A stretch of 16,838 bases of DNA, from positions 1-16,838 of the forward strand of contig LVWS01000004.1 in the NCBI GenBank assembly GCA_002083365.1, given 5' to 3'. The position numbers were made by a program, and so were the translations under genes. The notes under the pieces are model-generated. The model was not told the origin of the DNA. It saw only the letters and a program-made list of their open reading frames with translations, and searched no databases. This document shows, in pieces, positions 1-6,545 of this stretch. The stretch is from Nitrospira sp. SG-bin1 (lineage in GTDB: Bacteria > Nitrospirota > Nitrospiria > Nitrospirales > Nitrospiraceae). Positions within the stretch are counted from its first letter, which is position 1. Each line of letters opens with the position of its first letter.

Positions 1-117
1 CAGATCGATCACCAGCACGCGTTTGTTCAGGAGGCCATGGAGATAATAGCCGAGTTGACAGGCGATGGCCGATTTCCCCACACCTCCTTTTTCGTTGGCT
101 AGAACCAAAGTTTTCAT
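1..117 (-). CDS. ParA-like ATPase, N-terminal part only
   Basis: The 39 visible codons start at an ATG (115-117) and run off the left edge. The protein opens with MKTLVLANEKGGVGKSA, a deviant Walker A motif with the signature lysine (K10) and the phosphate-binding K15. A hydrophobic strand ending in VIDL follows, as in the ParA/MinD/Soj family. These ATPases drive plasmid partition or position other cargo. AGGAA lies 8 bases upstream of the start, a fair ribosome site. The gene is divergent from the toxin-antitoxin pair. It is distinct from the full parA at 4017-4850, so the replicon carries at least two ParA-family ATPases. Its partner genes lie outside the window, so the exact role (partition, mobilisation or other) is open. 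Confidence 0.85.
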   Translation of the reverse strand, partial: MKTLVLANEKGGVGKSAIACQLGYYLHGLLNKRVLVIDL

Positions 118-401
118 GCGTCGTTCCTGCGCTTCGGTCCTCGCACGTATCTAATCTGTCACGAACCACAAGATCCAGTGGGCCAGCATCTCCGTCTTCC
201 CATTGCAGCCCATTCTGGGACCCACGGTGTTCTAGAACGGCTGATGGAATGTCTCGTACGAAAACTATTTCCCTCGTGCGCCGGAGCATCCCAACATGGA
301 GGAGACGAAAACTGTTCTACACATTGAAGCGGAATATCCGATCTGCTTCACGGTAGTGAAAGGTGTGCGACGAGTCGTTGTCCCGTTTTCCCTTGGGGCA
401 C

Positions 402-429
402 TTGCGAAATATACCTGTTCAGGTATAAT
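402..429 (+). promoter_or_regulatory. Sigma-70 promoter of the toxin-antitoxin operon
   Basis: A consensus -10 TATAAT lies at 424-429 and a plausible -35 TTGCGA (4 of 6 matches) at 402-407, spaced by 16 bases. Transcription would start at about 435-437, on or next to the toxin ATG at 435, so the message is predicted to be leaderless or nearly so. Confidence 0.65.
410..427. promoter_or_regulatory. Operator: inverted repeat over the -10 box
   Basis: TATACCTG (410-417) and CAGGTATA (420-427) are perfect inverted 8-base arms around a TT spacer. The right arm overlaps the -10 hexamer. Operators in this position are typical of type II toxin-antitoxin operons, where the antitoxin HTH dimer, alone or with toxin, represses its own promoter. 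That the 793-1128 antitoxin binds here is inference. Confidence 0.7.
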
Positions 430-434
430 GCGAC

Positions 435-812
435 ATGCCTGTTCCCGAGAGGCCGCTCGAATGGGTTGGCAGTAGCTATAAAGACCTGATGGCGTTCCCG
501 GCCGACGTTCGGCGGTTCTTCGGATATGCGCTGTCGCTCGCTCAGGCTGGTGATCACCATGATGCGGCCAAGGTACTGAAGGGCTTCGGCAGCGCCGGTG
601 TGCGTGAAGTGGTCGAAGACGACAGGAGCGGGACGTACCGTGCCGTGTATACCGTGCAGTTCAAAGAAGCGGTCTTCGTGCTGCATTGCTTTCACAAGAA
701 GAGTACGAAGGGAATCGCCACGTCGAAACACGATCTCGCTCTCATCCGCGCCAGGCTGAAAGTGGCCGAGGCACGCGCGAAGGAGTTACGATATGAAGAC
801 ACGAGTCATTGA
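435..812 (+). CDS. HigB/Gp49-like toxin, RelE superfamily
   Basis: This 125-residue protein matches the phage-derived Gp49-like/HigB toxin family (PF05973) in length and landmarks. These are an N-terminal PLEWVGSSYKDL segment, AFPADVRRFFGYAL helix, KVLKGFGSAGVREVVED, the strand pair TYRAVYTVQF and AVFVLHCFHKKS, and a C-terminal helical tail rich in Lys and Arg. Related toxins are ribosome-dependent mRNA endonucleases. The start at 435 is kept because family members carry the WVGSS segment near their N-terminus; the next ATG (489) would remove it. No Shine-Dalgarno is visible and transcription should begin at this codon, so initiation may be leaderless. It overlaps the downstream antitoxin by 20 bases, the toxin-first order of HigBA systems. 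Confidence 0.85.
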   Translation: MPVPERPLEWVGSSYKDLMAFPADVRRFFGYALSLAQAGDHHDAAKVLKGFGSAGVREVVEDDRSGTYRAVYTVQFKEAVFVLHCFHKKSTKGIATSKHDLALIRARLKVAEARAKELRYEDTSH

Positions 813-1128
813 TGGAGTGGAAGTGCACCGCGGTTCAGGCAATGTCTTCGCTGACTTAGGCCTGCCAGATGCAGACACGCTGCAGATCAAGGCGGGCCTG
901 GTGATTGAAATCCGCAGGGCGCTTCGTGAACAAGGACTGACCCAGCAAGAAGCTGCGACGCGCATGGGGATCACGCAACCGAAGGTGTCCGGCATGATGC
1001 GAGGCGACTTCTCTAATCTGTCCGAACGCAAACTGATGGACTGCCTCAATCGGCTGGGCTACGACATCGAGATTAAGATTCGGCCGGCTTCCCAGGCAGT
1101 TGGGCATGTGATGCTGACCCTTTCTTGA
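793..1128 (+). CDS. HigA-like antitoxin, XRE-family helix-turn-helix protein
   Basis: This 111-residue protein partners the toxin upstream. Residues 40-75 form a Cro/C1-type helix-turn-helix: IRRALREQGLTQQEAATRMG, then the recognition helix around TQPKVSGMMRG. The layout, with about 38 residues before the HTH (GVEVHRGSGNVFADLGL), is typical of XRE antitoxins that neutralise Gp49/HigB toxins and repress the operon. The start at 793 has a strong AGGAG site (781-785) seven bases upstream, placed inside the toxin gene, so the antitoxin can be translated independently at a higher rate than the leaderless toxin. The likely DNA target is the 410-427 inverted repeat. Confidence 0.88.
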   Translation: MKTRVIDGVEVHRGSGNVFADLGLPDADTLQIKAGLVIEIRRALREQGLTQQEAATRMGITQPKVSGMMRGDFSNLSERKLMDCLNRLGYDIEIKIRPASQAVGHVMLTLS

Positions 1129-1258
1129 TAGGTGTCTCTCAGGATATGTGGCATCGTACTTTTGAGCGACTATTCTTTTACATGAAGGTGACAGCGGTGG
1201 GAATGGACCGGGAGCAAGCTCTCTTTGAGAATCTGAGCAAATTCCCTTGCATAGATGC

Positions 1259-2632
1259 CTAGGTATTACTCTTTTCCTCTTCAGCCCAGGATAATCCTAG
1301 GCCTTTTGCTTCAACCTTGATCAGCTTGGCTAGATAACTTCCCATATTGATTCGTTCTCCACGCGCTTTCCGTTCCTTGACCTCCCCAATGCGAAGCCAG
1401 ATCCGCGGGTGAGGAACCGCAGCAATCGCTCGCTTCCACCACTTTTCCCACACGTCGGGATCCTTCCGGCGACCTGACAATCCCATAATTTCGTCCAGTA
1501 ACCGTGCTGCTGAATTACTATCAGTGACTGATGCCGTAGCCGCTGCTGTGCTTGGTTCCGGAAGCGCGGTGAGAAATGGATCGATAACAGGGTCTGAGTC
1601 GATGTGAGGTGTCTCCCCCAATTCATATTTGGTTTTTAACTCTGGCAATTGAGCCTCCGTTTTCCACCAAGCTGACCCGGCATCCCAAACAAAGAGAAAG
1701 TCTTTCTGATCCCGTACCCCCACCGGCACAATCTGCCAATGCTCTAGGAACCCTCGCGTCACGAGTTCCCGATGGGCCTCAGCAAACTGTTCAATCACTT
1801 TAGACTTCGCCATATATTTCTTGATTTGCCAATAGCGCACGAGATCGGAGTATCGCTGTTCTGCATGTCCTTTGCCGAGATAGAAGAGATTATGTAGGAG
1901 TTGATGTAACAGCTTCGAGAGTGACCCCTTCATCCCAGTAAATAACGAGTGATCGATTACAAAACAGTTTCCCATCAACAAACTGTCGCGATACCAAGAC
2001 GCAAGCTCCACCTCGTACTTATCCACCAACTCACCCTTCTTATTCGGTTGCCCAGGTAACACGACCGTTCCAAAGATCTTAAAAACAATCCCCTTGTTGC
2101 TGCGTAACCGTTTCCGAGGCAAGGAACCACTCCCTCTTGCTACCTCAGCTACCTCGGTCTTCGTGCGACCCGCTGAAATCATCGTGCCAGCCATCCGTAA
2201 AAAGAAGCGATCAACCTCAGCATATGCAGCCCCTGAGGGTTCTTTTCCAGCCGCCTGGAGGATTTCGGCCCCGGAAATTTTCACAATTGGGTCTAACGTT
2301 TTCTTCCGCTCGAGCTGCCCAAGCGCCCAGCGTTCAAACCCACGGAAGAGTTCGAGATCCACCGAATTCGGGAGGCCTAAATCTCCGCTCGCATAAATAA
2401 CCAACGGGATTTTCCGCAGCTCTCCCCGGTAATACACCTCACGCACAACTTCTTTTTCGCGTAGTCCTTCTCTACGGTTCTTGCTTTTGACTTCCCAGAG
2501 GGGAATAGAGCCGAGAATGTGTTCTGCAAGTAATAAGACGGGAGCTGTAAGGAGAAATTCTTTCTTTTGAGAATCGGGTACAGTGTGGGAAGGATTTCCT
2601 TCCGAAGATGTGACTGAGTCAGCGTGTTCCAT
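1259..2632 (-). CDS. repA: Plasmid replication initiator protein A (RepA)
   Basis: This 457-residue protein resembles the plasmid replication initiator A family (RPA, PF10134). It has a strand near residue 45 (PLWEVKSKNRRE), then EVYYRGELRKIPLVIYASGDLGLPNSVDLELF and a long basic helical stretch. A region around residues 215-300 (SWYRDSLLMGNCFVID..YSDLVRYWQIK) looks like a second winged-helix domain. A linker rich in Pro, Ala, Thr and Ser (about 355-380) leads to a C-terminal helical segment of about 75 residues. The iterons start about 100 bases upstream of its ATG, the normal cis arrangement for an iteron-binding initiator. No clear Shine-Dalgarno precedes the start (ACGTTACG), which would keep Rep levels low. 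Family assignment is from memory of sequence character, not a search. Confidence 0.8.
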   Translation of the reverse strand: MEHADSVTSSEGNPSHTVPDSQKKEFLLTAPVLLLAEHILGSIPLWEVKSKNRREGLREKEVVREVYYRGELRKIPLVIYASGDLGLPNSVDLELFRGFERWALGQLERKKTLDPIVKISGAEILQAAGKEPSGAAYAEVDRFFLRMAGTMISAGRTKTEVAEVARGSGSLPRKRLRSNKGIVFKIFGTVVLPGQPNKKGELVDKYEVELASWYRDSLLMGNCFVIDHSLFTGMKGSLSKLLHQLLHNLFYLGKGHAEQRYSDLVRYWQIKKYMAKSKVIEQFAEAHRELVTRGFLEHWQIVPVGVRDQKDFLFVWDAGSAWWKTEAQLPELKTKYELGETPHIDSDPVIDPFLTALPEPSTAAATASVTDSNSAARLLDEIMGLSGRRKDPDVWEKWWKRAIAAVPHPRIWLRIGEVKERKARGERINMGSYLAKLIKVEAKGLGLSWAEEEKSNT

Positions 2633-2652
2633 CGTAACGTAGATTAATCTTT

Positions 2653-2668
2653 CGTTAAGCTTTTAACG
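2653..2668. promoter_or_regulatory. Inverted repeat upstream of repA, possible Rep operator
   Basis: CGTTAA (2653-2658) and TTAACG (2663-2668) flank a GCTT spacer just 20 bases before the repA ATG. The motif TAACGTAG occurs twice here, at 2634-2641 and 2664-2671. Iteron-plasmid Rep proteins commonly repress their own gene as dimers bound to such inverted repeats; that use here is inference. Confidence 0.45.
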
Positions 2669-2692
2669 TAGTAGATTCCCCTGGCTATGTAT

Positions 2693-2707
2693 GATTCTTG
2701 GAGAATC
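2693..2707. promoter_or_regulatory. Second inverted repeat upstream of repA
   Basis: GATTCT (2693-2698) and AGAATC (2702-2707) are perfect arms around TGG, between the first iteron and repA. This is a candidate operator in the likely repA promoter zone. I could not place a convincing -35/-10 pair. Confidence 0.35.
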
Positions 2708-2729
2708 AGCTACTTAGCGCCGAAGATCC

Positions 2730-2851
2730 TTCTGTCACCCATCGAACATTCTCTCAACTATCGTTCTTTTTCGGTCAACTATCGCTTCTCCTCTTCGGTC
2801 ATCTATCGAACGTTCGGTCAACTATCGAAAACCCTTCGGTCAAGTATCGAA
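2730..2851 (+). repeat. Six direct iterons of the replication origin
   Basis: Six 17-base copies of TTCGGTCAACTATCGAA lie in the same orientation. They are at 2730-2746 (3 mismatches), 2749-2765 (4), 2770-2786 (1), 2794-2810 (1), 2813-2829 (exact) and 2835-2851 (1). Start-to-start spacing is 19, 21, 24, 19 and 22 bases, about two helical turns, so a Rep array would sit on one face of the DNA. The copies nearest repA are the most degenerate. Confidence 0.92.
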
Positions 2852-3038
2852 GGCCTGTGGATAACCATGGATGCACGGAGAATCTTCTGAATATGGTACG
2901 TGGCAGAGACAGCGCTCTTGCGAATGTGGCGAAAAAGAATAAAAGTCTCTTGTGATCTTTTCGATAGTTGAAAGAAACTTATGGAGGCGACTTGTGGGCG
3001 TAATCTTTGGAAAGAATACAAGCTACGCGCCTCTAAGA
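2852..3038. other. oriV flank with one inverted iteron and AT-rich segment
   Basis: After the iterons and DnaA box comes a mixed segment with an A-rich run (about 2930-2945), a candidate opening region. A seventh iteron lies at 2960-2976 in the opposite orientation (minus-strand TTCTTTCAACTATCGAA, two mismatches). A lone inverted copy could bind Rep for copy-number control or mark the far edge of the origin. No gene is visible here; short open frames cross the iterons and look accidental. Confidence 0.7.
2856..2864 (-). promoter_or_regulatory. DnaA box
   Basis: TGTGGATAA on the plus strand is TTATCCACA on the minus strand, the exact high-affinity DnaA box. It begins five bases after the last iteron, as in many iteron plasmid origins where DnaA helps the Rep protein open the DNA. 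Confidence 0.85.
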
Positions 3039-3992
3039 TCAGCCGACGTCGGGTGTTTCGATGGTAAAGGCCATTTCCCTATGGCCAGCCATGGTTTTCG
3101 TTTGGGATAGACGGGCGAGGGCTTTTTGGATCGCCTGCTCGGAGCGCGCGATGTCATATTCATGGTTATCGCGAAAACTGATGCGCAAGTTAAAGCCATC
3201 AGGCCGCTCTTCGTAGACAACAGACTCATACCCTTTATGCACGCGGGGCTTACGATTGATTTCCTCCTCGAGGCGGCGAGTACTCCATTTCTCTTGGACG
3301 AGCCGTTGGGCAAGGCGAAGACACTTCTCCGACGATTTCACACTCGCCAACAGTTCCCCATGCAATGCTCCAAATTCATGCCCAGGTGCATAGAGGAGAT
3401 CTTGAACCTCCCGGGGGAGATCCAACACTTTCAGCATCCGTGTAATCCGGGCGCGCGAACATTTCAACTGCTTGGCAAGGTCTTCATGGGTCAGGTTATG
3501 CCGGTCGATCAATCGAGCAAAGGATCGTGCTTGTTCGAGGACGCCGAGGTCCTGCCGATGTATGTTATCGATGAGCGCAAGATACTCAGCGTCTTGGTCT
3601 GAATAATTGCGCACGATTGCCGGAATCGTGGCGCGGCCAAGTGCCCGGCTGGCTTCAGCCCGACGCGCCCCAGCAATAAGTTCGTAGCGTCCATTACTGA
3701 TGGTACGAACCAGAATAGGATTGATGACGCCGCGCTCACGTATCGACTCCTTCAACTCATTGAGCGCCTCCTCGTCTATCGCGAGGCGGGGCTGATAGGG
3801 ACTGGCATCCACCCGATCGAGTGGAATCTCCGTGATTCGTTCGTTTGTTCCTGCGCCAAGGACGTTGCGCATACTCTTGGCTTCTTCCTCACGGCGGCGA
3901 TCATTCGCGACCGGCGATAAAGACTGGTAATGCGCGTCAGGAAGTGAATCACCAATGTCGACTGGCTCACGATCTCGTGACTTCGATTTCAT
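3039..3992 (-). CDS. parB: ParB centromere-binding protein
   Basis: This 317-residue protein has the ParB/Spo0J layout. A charged, probably flexible N-terminal tail of about 50 residues is followed by the ParB N-terminal CTPase domain (ITEIPLDRVDASPYQPR at 53-69). Its CTP-binding motif reads GARRAEA (108-114, against the usual GERRxRA), followed by DNIHRQDL (142-149, against ENIQRxxL). A central helix-turn-helix (THEDLAKQLKCSRARITRML, 168-187) would read the parS site. The last part would dimerise. Start at 3992 has a strong GAGGAGGAGG site upstream. It lies 24 bases after parA in the same operon. Its predicted target is the palindrome cluster at 5312-5663. The changed GERR motif keeps both arginines. 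Confidence 0.93.
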   Translation of the reverse strand: MKSKSRDREPVDIGDSLPDAHYQSLSPVANDRRREEEAKSMRNVLGAGTNERITEIPLDRVDASPYQPRLAIDEEALNELKESIRERGVINPILVRTISNGRYELIAGARRAEASRALGRATIPAIVRNYSDQDAEYLALIDNIHRQDLGVLEQARSFARLIDRHNLTHEDLAKQLKCSRARITRMLKVLDLPREVQDLLYAPGHEFGALHGELLASVKSSEKCLRLAQRLVQEKWSTRRLEEEINRKPRVHKGYESVVYEERPDGFNLRISFRDNHEYDIARSEQAIQKALARLSQTKTMAGHREMAFTIETPDVG

Positions 3993-4016
3993 ACCCCTAT
4001 CCCCTCCTCCTCGTCG

Positions 4017-4850
4017 TTAAGCATCCGGTGGCTTGAGGATTCCCGGCGAATGCTGACCCTCGATCAACAGCTTCATCACTTGGTAGTAATCCCAAGCAGC
4101 ACGATGATCCGGTGTTAAGCGCTCCACCGGAAGTGCGAGGCGATCATAAAGAGTCTGGCCCCGCATGCCCGATTTGGCAATCGTCGCGTCGATACGAATA
4201 GGTGGGAAGATCGGATAGTATTTTTCATACTTATTCTTAATACTCGTGAGCGTAGAATCCGTTACGGCCAGGCGGTGATCGACAGCGACAGGCAAAATGC
4301 CGGCAATGGTGGCCCGGATGTCATAGTCCTGCTTCAAGAGGCTGAGGCTCTCGATGACCTGATGGGACCCGACGAAAGACATGTAATCCATCGCGATGGG
4401 CACCAGAAGACTATCGACCGTGTGATACACGGACTGCAAAATCGGAGACAGGCCAGGAGGGCTGTCAATGAGGATCAAATCGTAGTGCATGTCCTTGACT
4501 GGCGCGAGGGCTTCGCGCAGTTTGCCGACAGTTTCCGCACGATTCCCTGACTGGATCAATTTTGTTTCCGTTTCAGTCAAGGCCTTATCACTAATGATCA
4601 CGTCCAACGTTCCTTTTTCTGGCCCGGTCCGCACGCCTTTTACAATCACCTCCTCGAGCTTAAACCCATTATCGAGCAGGTCATGCAACGTGGAGTCGTG
4701 CTGGATCTTCAGAATATTTCTCAACGACCCTTGAGGATCGCTGTCAACCAGGAGGACGCGTTTTCCGTATAAGGCCGCGGCATGCGCGATGTGAACGGAA
4801 GTCGTAGTCTTTCCGACTCCTCCACGTTGATTATGGGGTGCTATGATCAT
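4017..4850 (-). CDS. parA: ParA partition ATPase
   Basis: This 277-residue protein is a complete ParA/Soj-type ATPase. Walker A is NQRGGVGKTTT (residues 7-17), motif A' is LLVDSDPQGS (34-42), and Walker B is LILIDSPPG. A mid-protein segment, SLLVPIAMDYMSFVGS, is also typical. It lacks the N-terminal HTH of P1-type ParA proteins. The signature lysine of the deviant Walker A motif is replaced by R9, while K14 is present. GGGAGG lies 7 to 8 bases upstream of the ATG. It is second in a three-gene operon, 39 bases after the MerR-like gene and 24 before parB. Its role is to move ParB-bound plasmid copies over the nucleoid so that each daughter cell receives one. Confidence 0.95.
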   Translation of the reverse strand: MIIAPHNQRGGVGKTTTSVHIAHAAALYGKRVLLVDSDPQGSLRNILKIQHDSTLHDLLDNGFKLEEVIVKGVRTGPEKGTLDVIISDKALTETETKLIQSGNRAETVGKLREALAPVKDMHYDLILIDSPPGLSPILQSVYHTVDSLLVPIAMDYMSFVGSHQVIESLSLLKQDYDIRATIAGILPVAVDHRLAVTDSTLTSIKNKYEKYYPIFPPIRIDATIAKSGMRGQTLYDRLALPVERLTPDHRAAWDYYQVMKLLIEGQHSPGILKPPDA

Positions 4851-4889
4851 GACTCGCCTCCCTCGTGGGTCCGTTGGGCATCCCGTTGC

Positions 4890-5177
4890 CTAACTTCTGC
4901 CATCCATTTCGTCATTGATGGCCATGCCTTTTCGCTGTTGCATCAGGATCCTGATTTTGTCTACGTCTTCCTGAGTGAACATGCGGTAGGAGTTTCTGGA
5001 GTTTCGTCGGGCATCTGGAATTTTTCCTTCTTTAATCCAACGTTTAAGCGTGTCGCGATGAATCCCAAGTGTCTTGGCGGCTTCCGTCATCGTGAGGCCA
5101 CTATCTGCCCTAGCCTGCTGCTTAATGCGACCAGCCAAGATAGCTGGGGTCTCTTTTTGGCGTTTGTACTTCTTCAT
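4890..5177 (-). CDS. Small MerR-type helix-turn-helix protein leading the par operon
   Basis: I choose the ATG at 5175-5177, giving 95 residues; a longer reading would begin at a TTG (5240) within the promoter region. After a basic lead (MKKYKRQKET) residues 28-48 form a helix-turn-helix of the MerR/excisionase type (LTMTEAAKTLGIHRDTLKRW). A wing (KEGKIPDARRNSRNSYRMF) and a recognition-domain helix (TQEDVDKIRILMQQ) follow. No effector-binding or cysteine sensor domain is present. Position as first gene before parA and parB suggests an autorepressor of the operon, which would replace the HTH that this ParA lacks. It could instead be an accessory centromere binder. Neither is shown. Confidence 0.75.
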   Translation of the reverse strand: MKKYKRQKETPAILAGRIKQQARADSGLTMTEAAKTLGIHRDTLKRWIKEGKIPDARRNSRNSYRMFTQEDVDKIRILMQQRKGMAINDEMDGRS

Positions 5178-5230
5178 GAGGAATGAAAACCTGGGGCAGA
5201 AAGTGAATATGCATAACCTAGGGCAACACG

Positions 5231-5259
5231 CTTGTATCAAAGAGATAAGTCCTTGTCAA
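5231..5259 (-). promoter_or_regulatory. Sigma-70 promoter of the merR-like/parA/parB operon
   Basis: On the minus strand a perfect -35 TTGACA (5259-5254) is followed after exactly 17 bases by -10 TACAAG (5236-5231), preceded by an extended TG one base before it. Transcription would begin near 5224, giving a leader of about 47 bases. No other strong promoter is visible upstream of parA. Confidence 0.7.
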
Positions 5260-5311
5260 TGAATTATGTTGGGACGCCTATTCCTGGTTCAGCAAATAAC
5301 ACAGATTTATT

Positions 5312-5325
5312 GTTACGCGCGTAAC
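5312..5325. repeat. parS-like palindrome, copy 1
   Basis: GTTACGCGCGTAAC is a perfect 14-base palindrome, extending to 16 bases with its flanks (TGTTACGCGCGTAACA). It differs from the widespread chromosomal parS TGTTTCACGTGAAACA at only four symmetric positions. It lies about 50 bases upstream of the par operon -35 box. Confidence 0.75.
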
Positions 5326-5588
5326 ATTTTAAAAGAATAAAGAATTACATATTCATTCGATTATAGAAGAATGCGTATTTACCACCTCAACATGAAGGCG
5401 GTATACGTTGTTTCTCTTTCACCGCGTTGTATATGGGCGTCATCTATTTAAGAAATGGATTACCTAGTTCGCTTTAGTGAACCAAAAGAATGTATCAACG
5501 AGGGGATGGGATGGCTATATCGAGATGGATTTGTGAAATAGGGGGGATTATAGAAGGATAAGTTTATGAATAAGATAACGTGAAGGAT

Positions 5589-5602
5589 GTTACGCGCGTA
5601 AC
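5589..5602. repeat. parS-like palindrome, copy 2
   Basis: This is an exact second copy of GTTACGCGCGTAAC, 277 bases from the first. The flanks read T on the left and G on the right, so the palindrome is 14 bases here. Confidence 0.75.
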
Positions 5603-5649
5603 GTAATAATCTTTTAAATCTTGTTGAAATGACTCCGTAAGTTTCTGTT

Positions 5650-5663
5650 GTTACACGCGTAAC
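5650..5663. repeat. parS-like palindrome, copy 3 (one mismatch)
   Basis: GTTACACGCGTAAC has one change from the other two copies and lies 61 bases (about six helical turns) from copy 2. The changed base (A for G) matches the corresponding base of chromosomal parS. Confidence 0.7.
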
Positions 5664-5784
5664 CTGATGTTGCCACTATACTATATAAGAGAGGACAGCA
5701 CGTCAGATCGTCGCGTCATCTATACGCAATGAAATAGAGAACATTGATTATTGGTCACGATATTGAAGTGGCTGGGTGAGCCGT

Positions 5785-6474
5785 TTAGGATTTTGAAACG
5801 GGATCGAAGGAGAACATATTGGGATAGTGACGCCGAATATGATGGTACATCGTTCGACGCATCGTCTCATACAAGACGTATTGATGGAACGTGTCCTTGG
5901 TGACAACCATCCCGAGCGTGAGCAAATTGTCTTTGACGGTTTCCTCCACGTCAAACCGTTCCTTCGGCTGTAGCGCGAGGTAGGCTTGCTCAAGCGTGGC
6001 GCGGTCCTCAGGGCTCAAGCTGAGGAGGCGGTGCTCGATCGACTGGTCGATCATCGATCGGACCTTCACCCGGCTGCGGTGTGGCGACTTTCCAAATGTC
6101 CGTTTCTGATAGGTGTACCAGCGGACTTGATACTGTCCTGACGCATGGGCTCCTCCCGAATCCACGACATTCACCAGATCGACAGACGGACTGCTCAACT
6201 GTCGAAGCGCGTTGCTGACGGTCTCCTTGCTAAGACCGGTCTTCTTGGTCAGCGCCCGAATCGTGATCCGAACCCGATCCCGTCCACGCGCGAGGGTTTC
6301 GCGAATGAGTTGGAGGAACACGCGCTGGGCAGAGACCGGAAGCCCTGTGAGTCCACCATCCAAGTATCGATGGAGAATCGCGATGTAATGAAGCGGAGAG
6401 TCGCATGCAGCGCGAATCTCATCGAGAGACAACGCATCACTCTGGACGTCGGTTGGTGGTTCAGGGTCGATCAT
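5785..6474 (-). CDS. Winged-helix DNA-binding protein of unknown role
   Basis: I do not recognise the family of this 229-residue protein. Residues 47-105 look like a winged helix: a helix (SAQRVFLQLIRETLA), then RITIRALTKKTGLSKETVSNALRQL, a clear helix-turn-helix, then a beta wing (DLVNVVDSG..GQYQVRWYTY). The rest is helical and basic, with DRATLEQAYLALQPKERFD and a C-terminal block rich in Tyr, His and Arg (MRRTMYHHIRRHYPNM). There is no signal peptide or membrane segment. The start at 6474 has only a weak, distant GGAG. It is divergent from the tyrosine recombinase, with the 6546-6586 inverted repeat between them. It could regulate the recombinase, partition or copy number. Confidence 0.6.
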   Translation of the reverse strand: MIDPEPPTDVQSDALSLDEIRAACDSPLHYIAILHRYLDGGLTGLPVSAQRVFLQLIRETLARGRDRVRITIRALTKKTGLSKETVSNALRQLSSPSVDLVNVVDSGGAHASGQYQVRWYTYQKRTFGKSPHRSRVKVRSMIDQSIEHRLLSLSPEDRATLEQAYLALQPKERFDVEETVKDNLLTLGMVVTKDTFHQYVLYETMRRTMYHHIRRHYPNMFSFDPVSKS

Positions 6475-6545
6475 GCGCGTCTGCTATCTCCATGAGGGAT
6501 AAAGACGAATGAGAATTAGAATAAGTAGTATTACTGGTTAGTATT

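Larger units (their letters stand above)
118..434. other. Intergenic region between divergent ParA-like gene and toxin gene
   Basis: This 317-base stretch separates two divergent genes. Its right end carries the toxin promoter and operator, described separately. The rest shows no recognisable gene, hairpin or repeat. A 59-codon open frame at 296-475 runs through the operator into the toxin gene and is probably chance. Confidence 0.5.
5260..5784. other. AT-rich non-coding spacer, candidate centromere region
   Basis: This stretch of about 525 bases has no gene and is clearly richer in A and T than its neighbours. It holds three copies of a 14-base GC-centred palindrome, listed separately. Placed directly upstream of the partition operon, it is the natural site for a plasmid centromere. 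Confidence 0.65.

Noticed and set aside
296..475. 59-codon open frame, plus strand, starting MEETKTVLHIEA
   Set aside because: It crosses the toxin promoter and operator, has only a distant GGAG and its tail overlaps the toxin gene in another frame. No family resemblance.
1146..1262. 38-codon open frame after the antitoxin gene (MWHRTFERLFFYMKV)
   Set aside because: Weak ribosome site too close to the ATG, and overlap with the repA stop. Could be real but nothing supports it.
2730..2851. Short regularly spaced repeats considered as a CRISPR array
   Set aside because: The repeats are 17 bases with gaps of 2 to 7 bases, so there are no spacers; position beside repA and a DnaA box shows iterons.
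3126..3602. 158-codon open frame on the plus strand within parB
   Set aside because: Antisense shadow of a clear ParB; no start signal.
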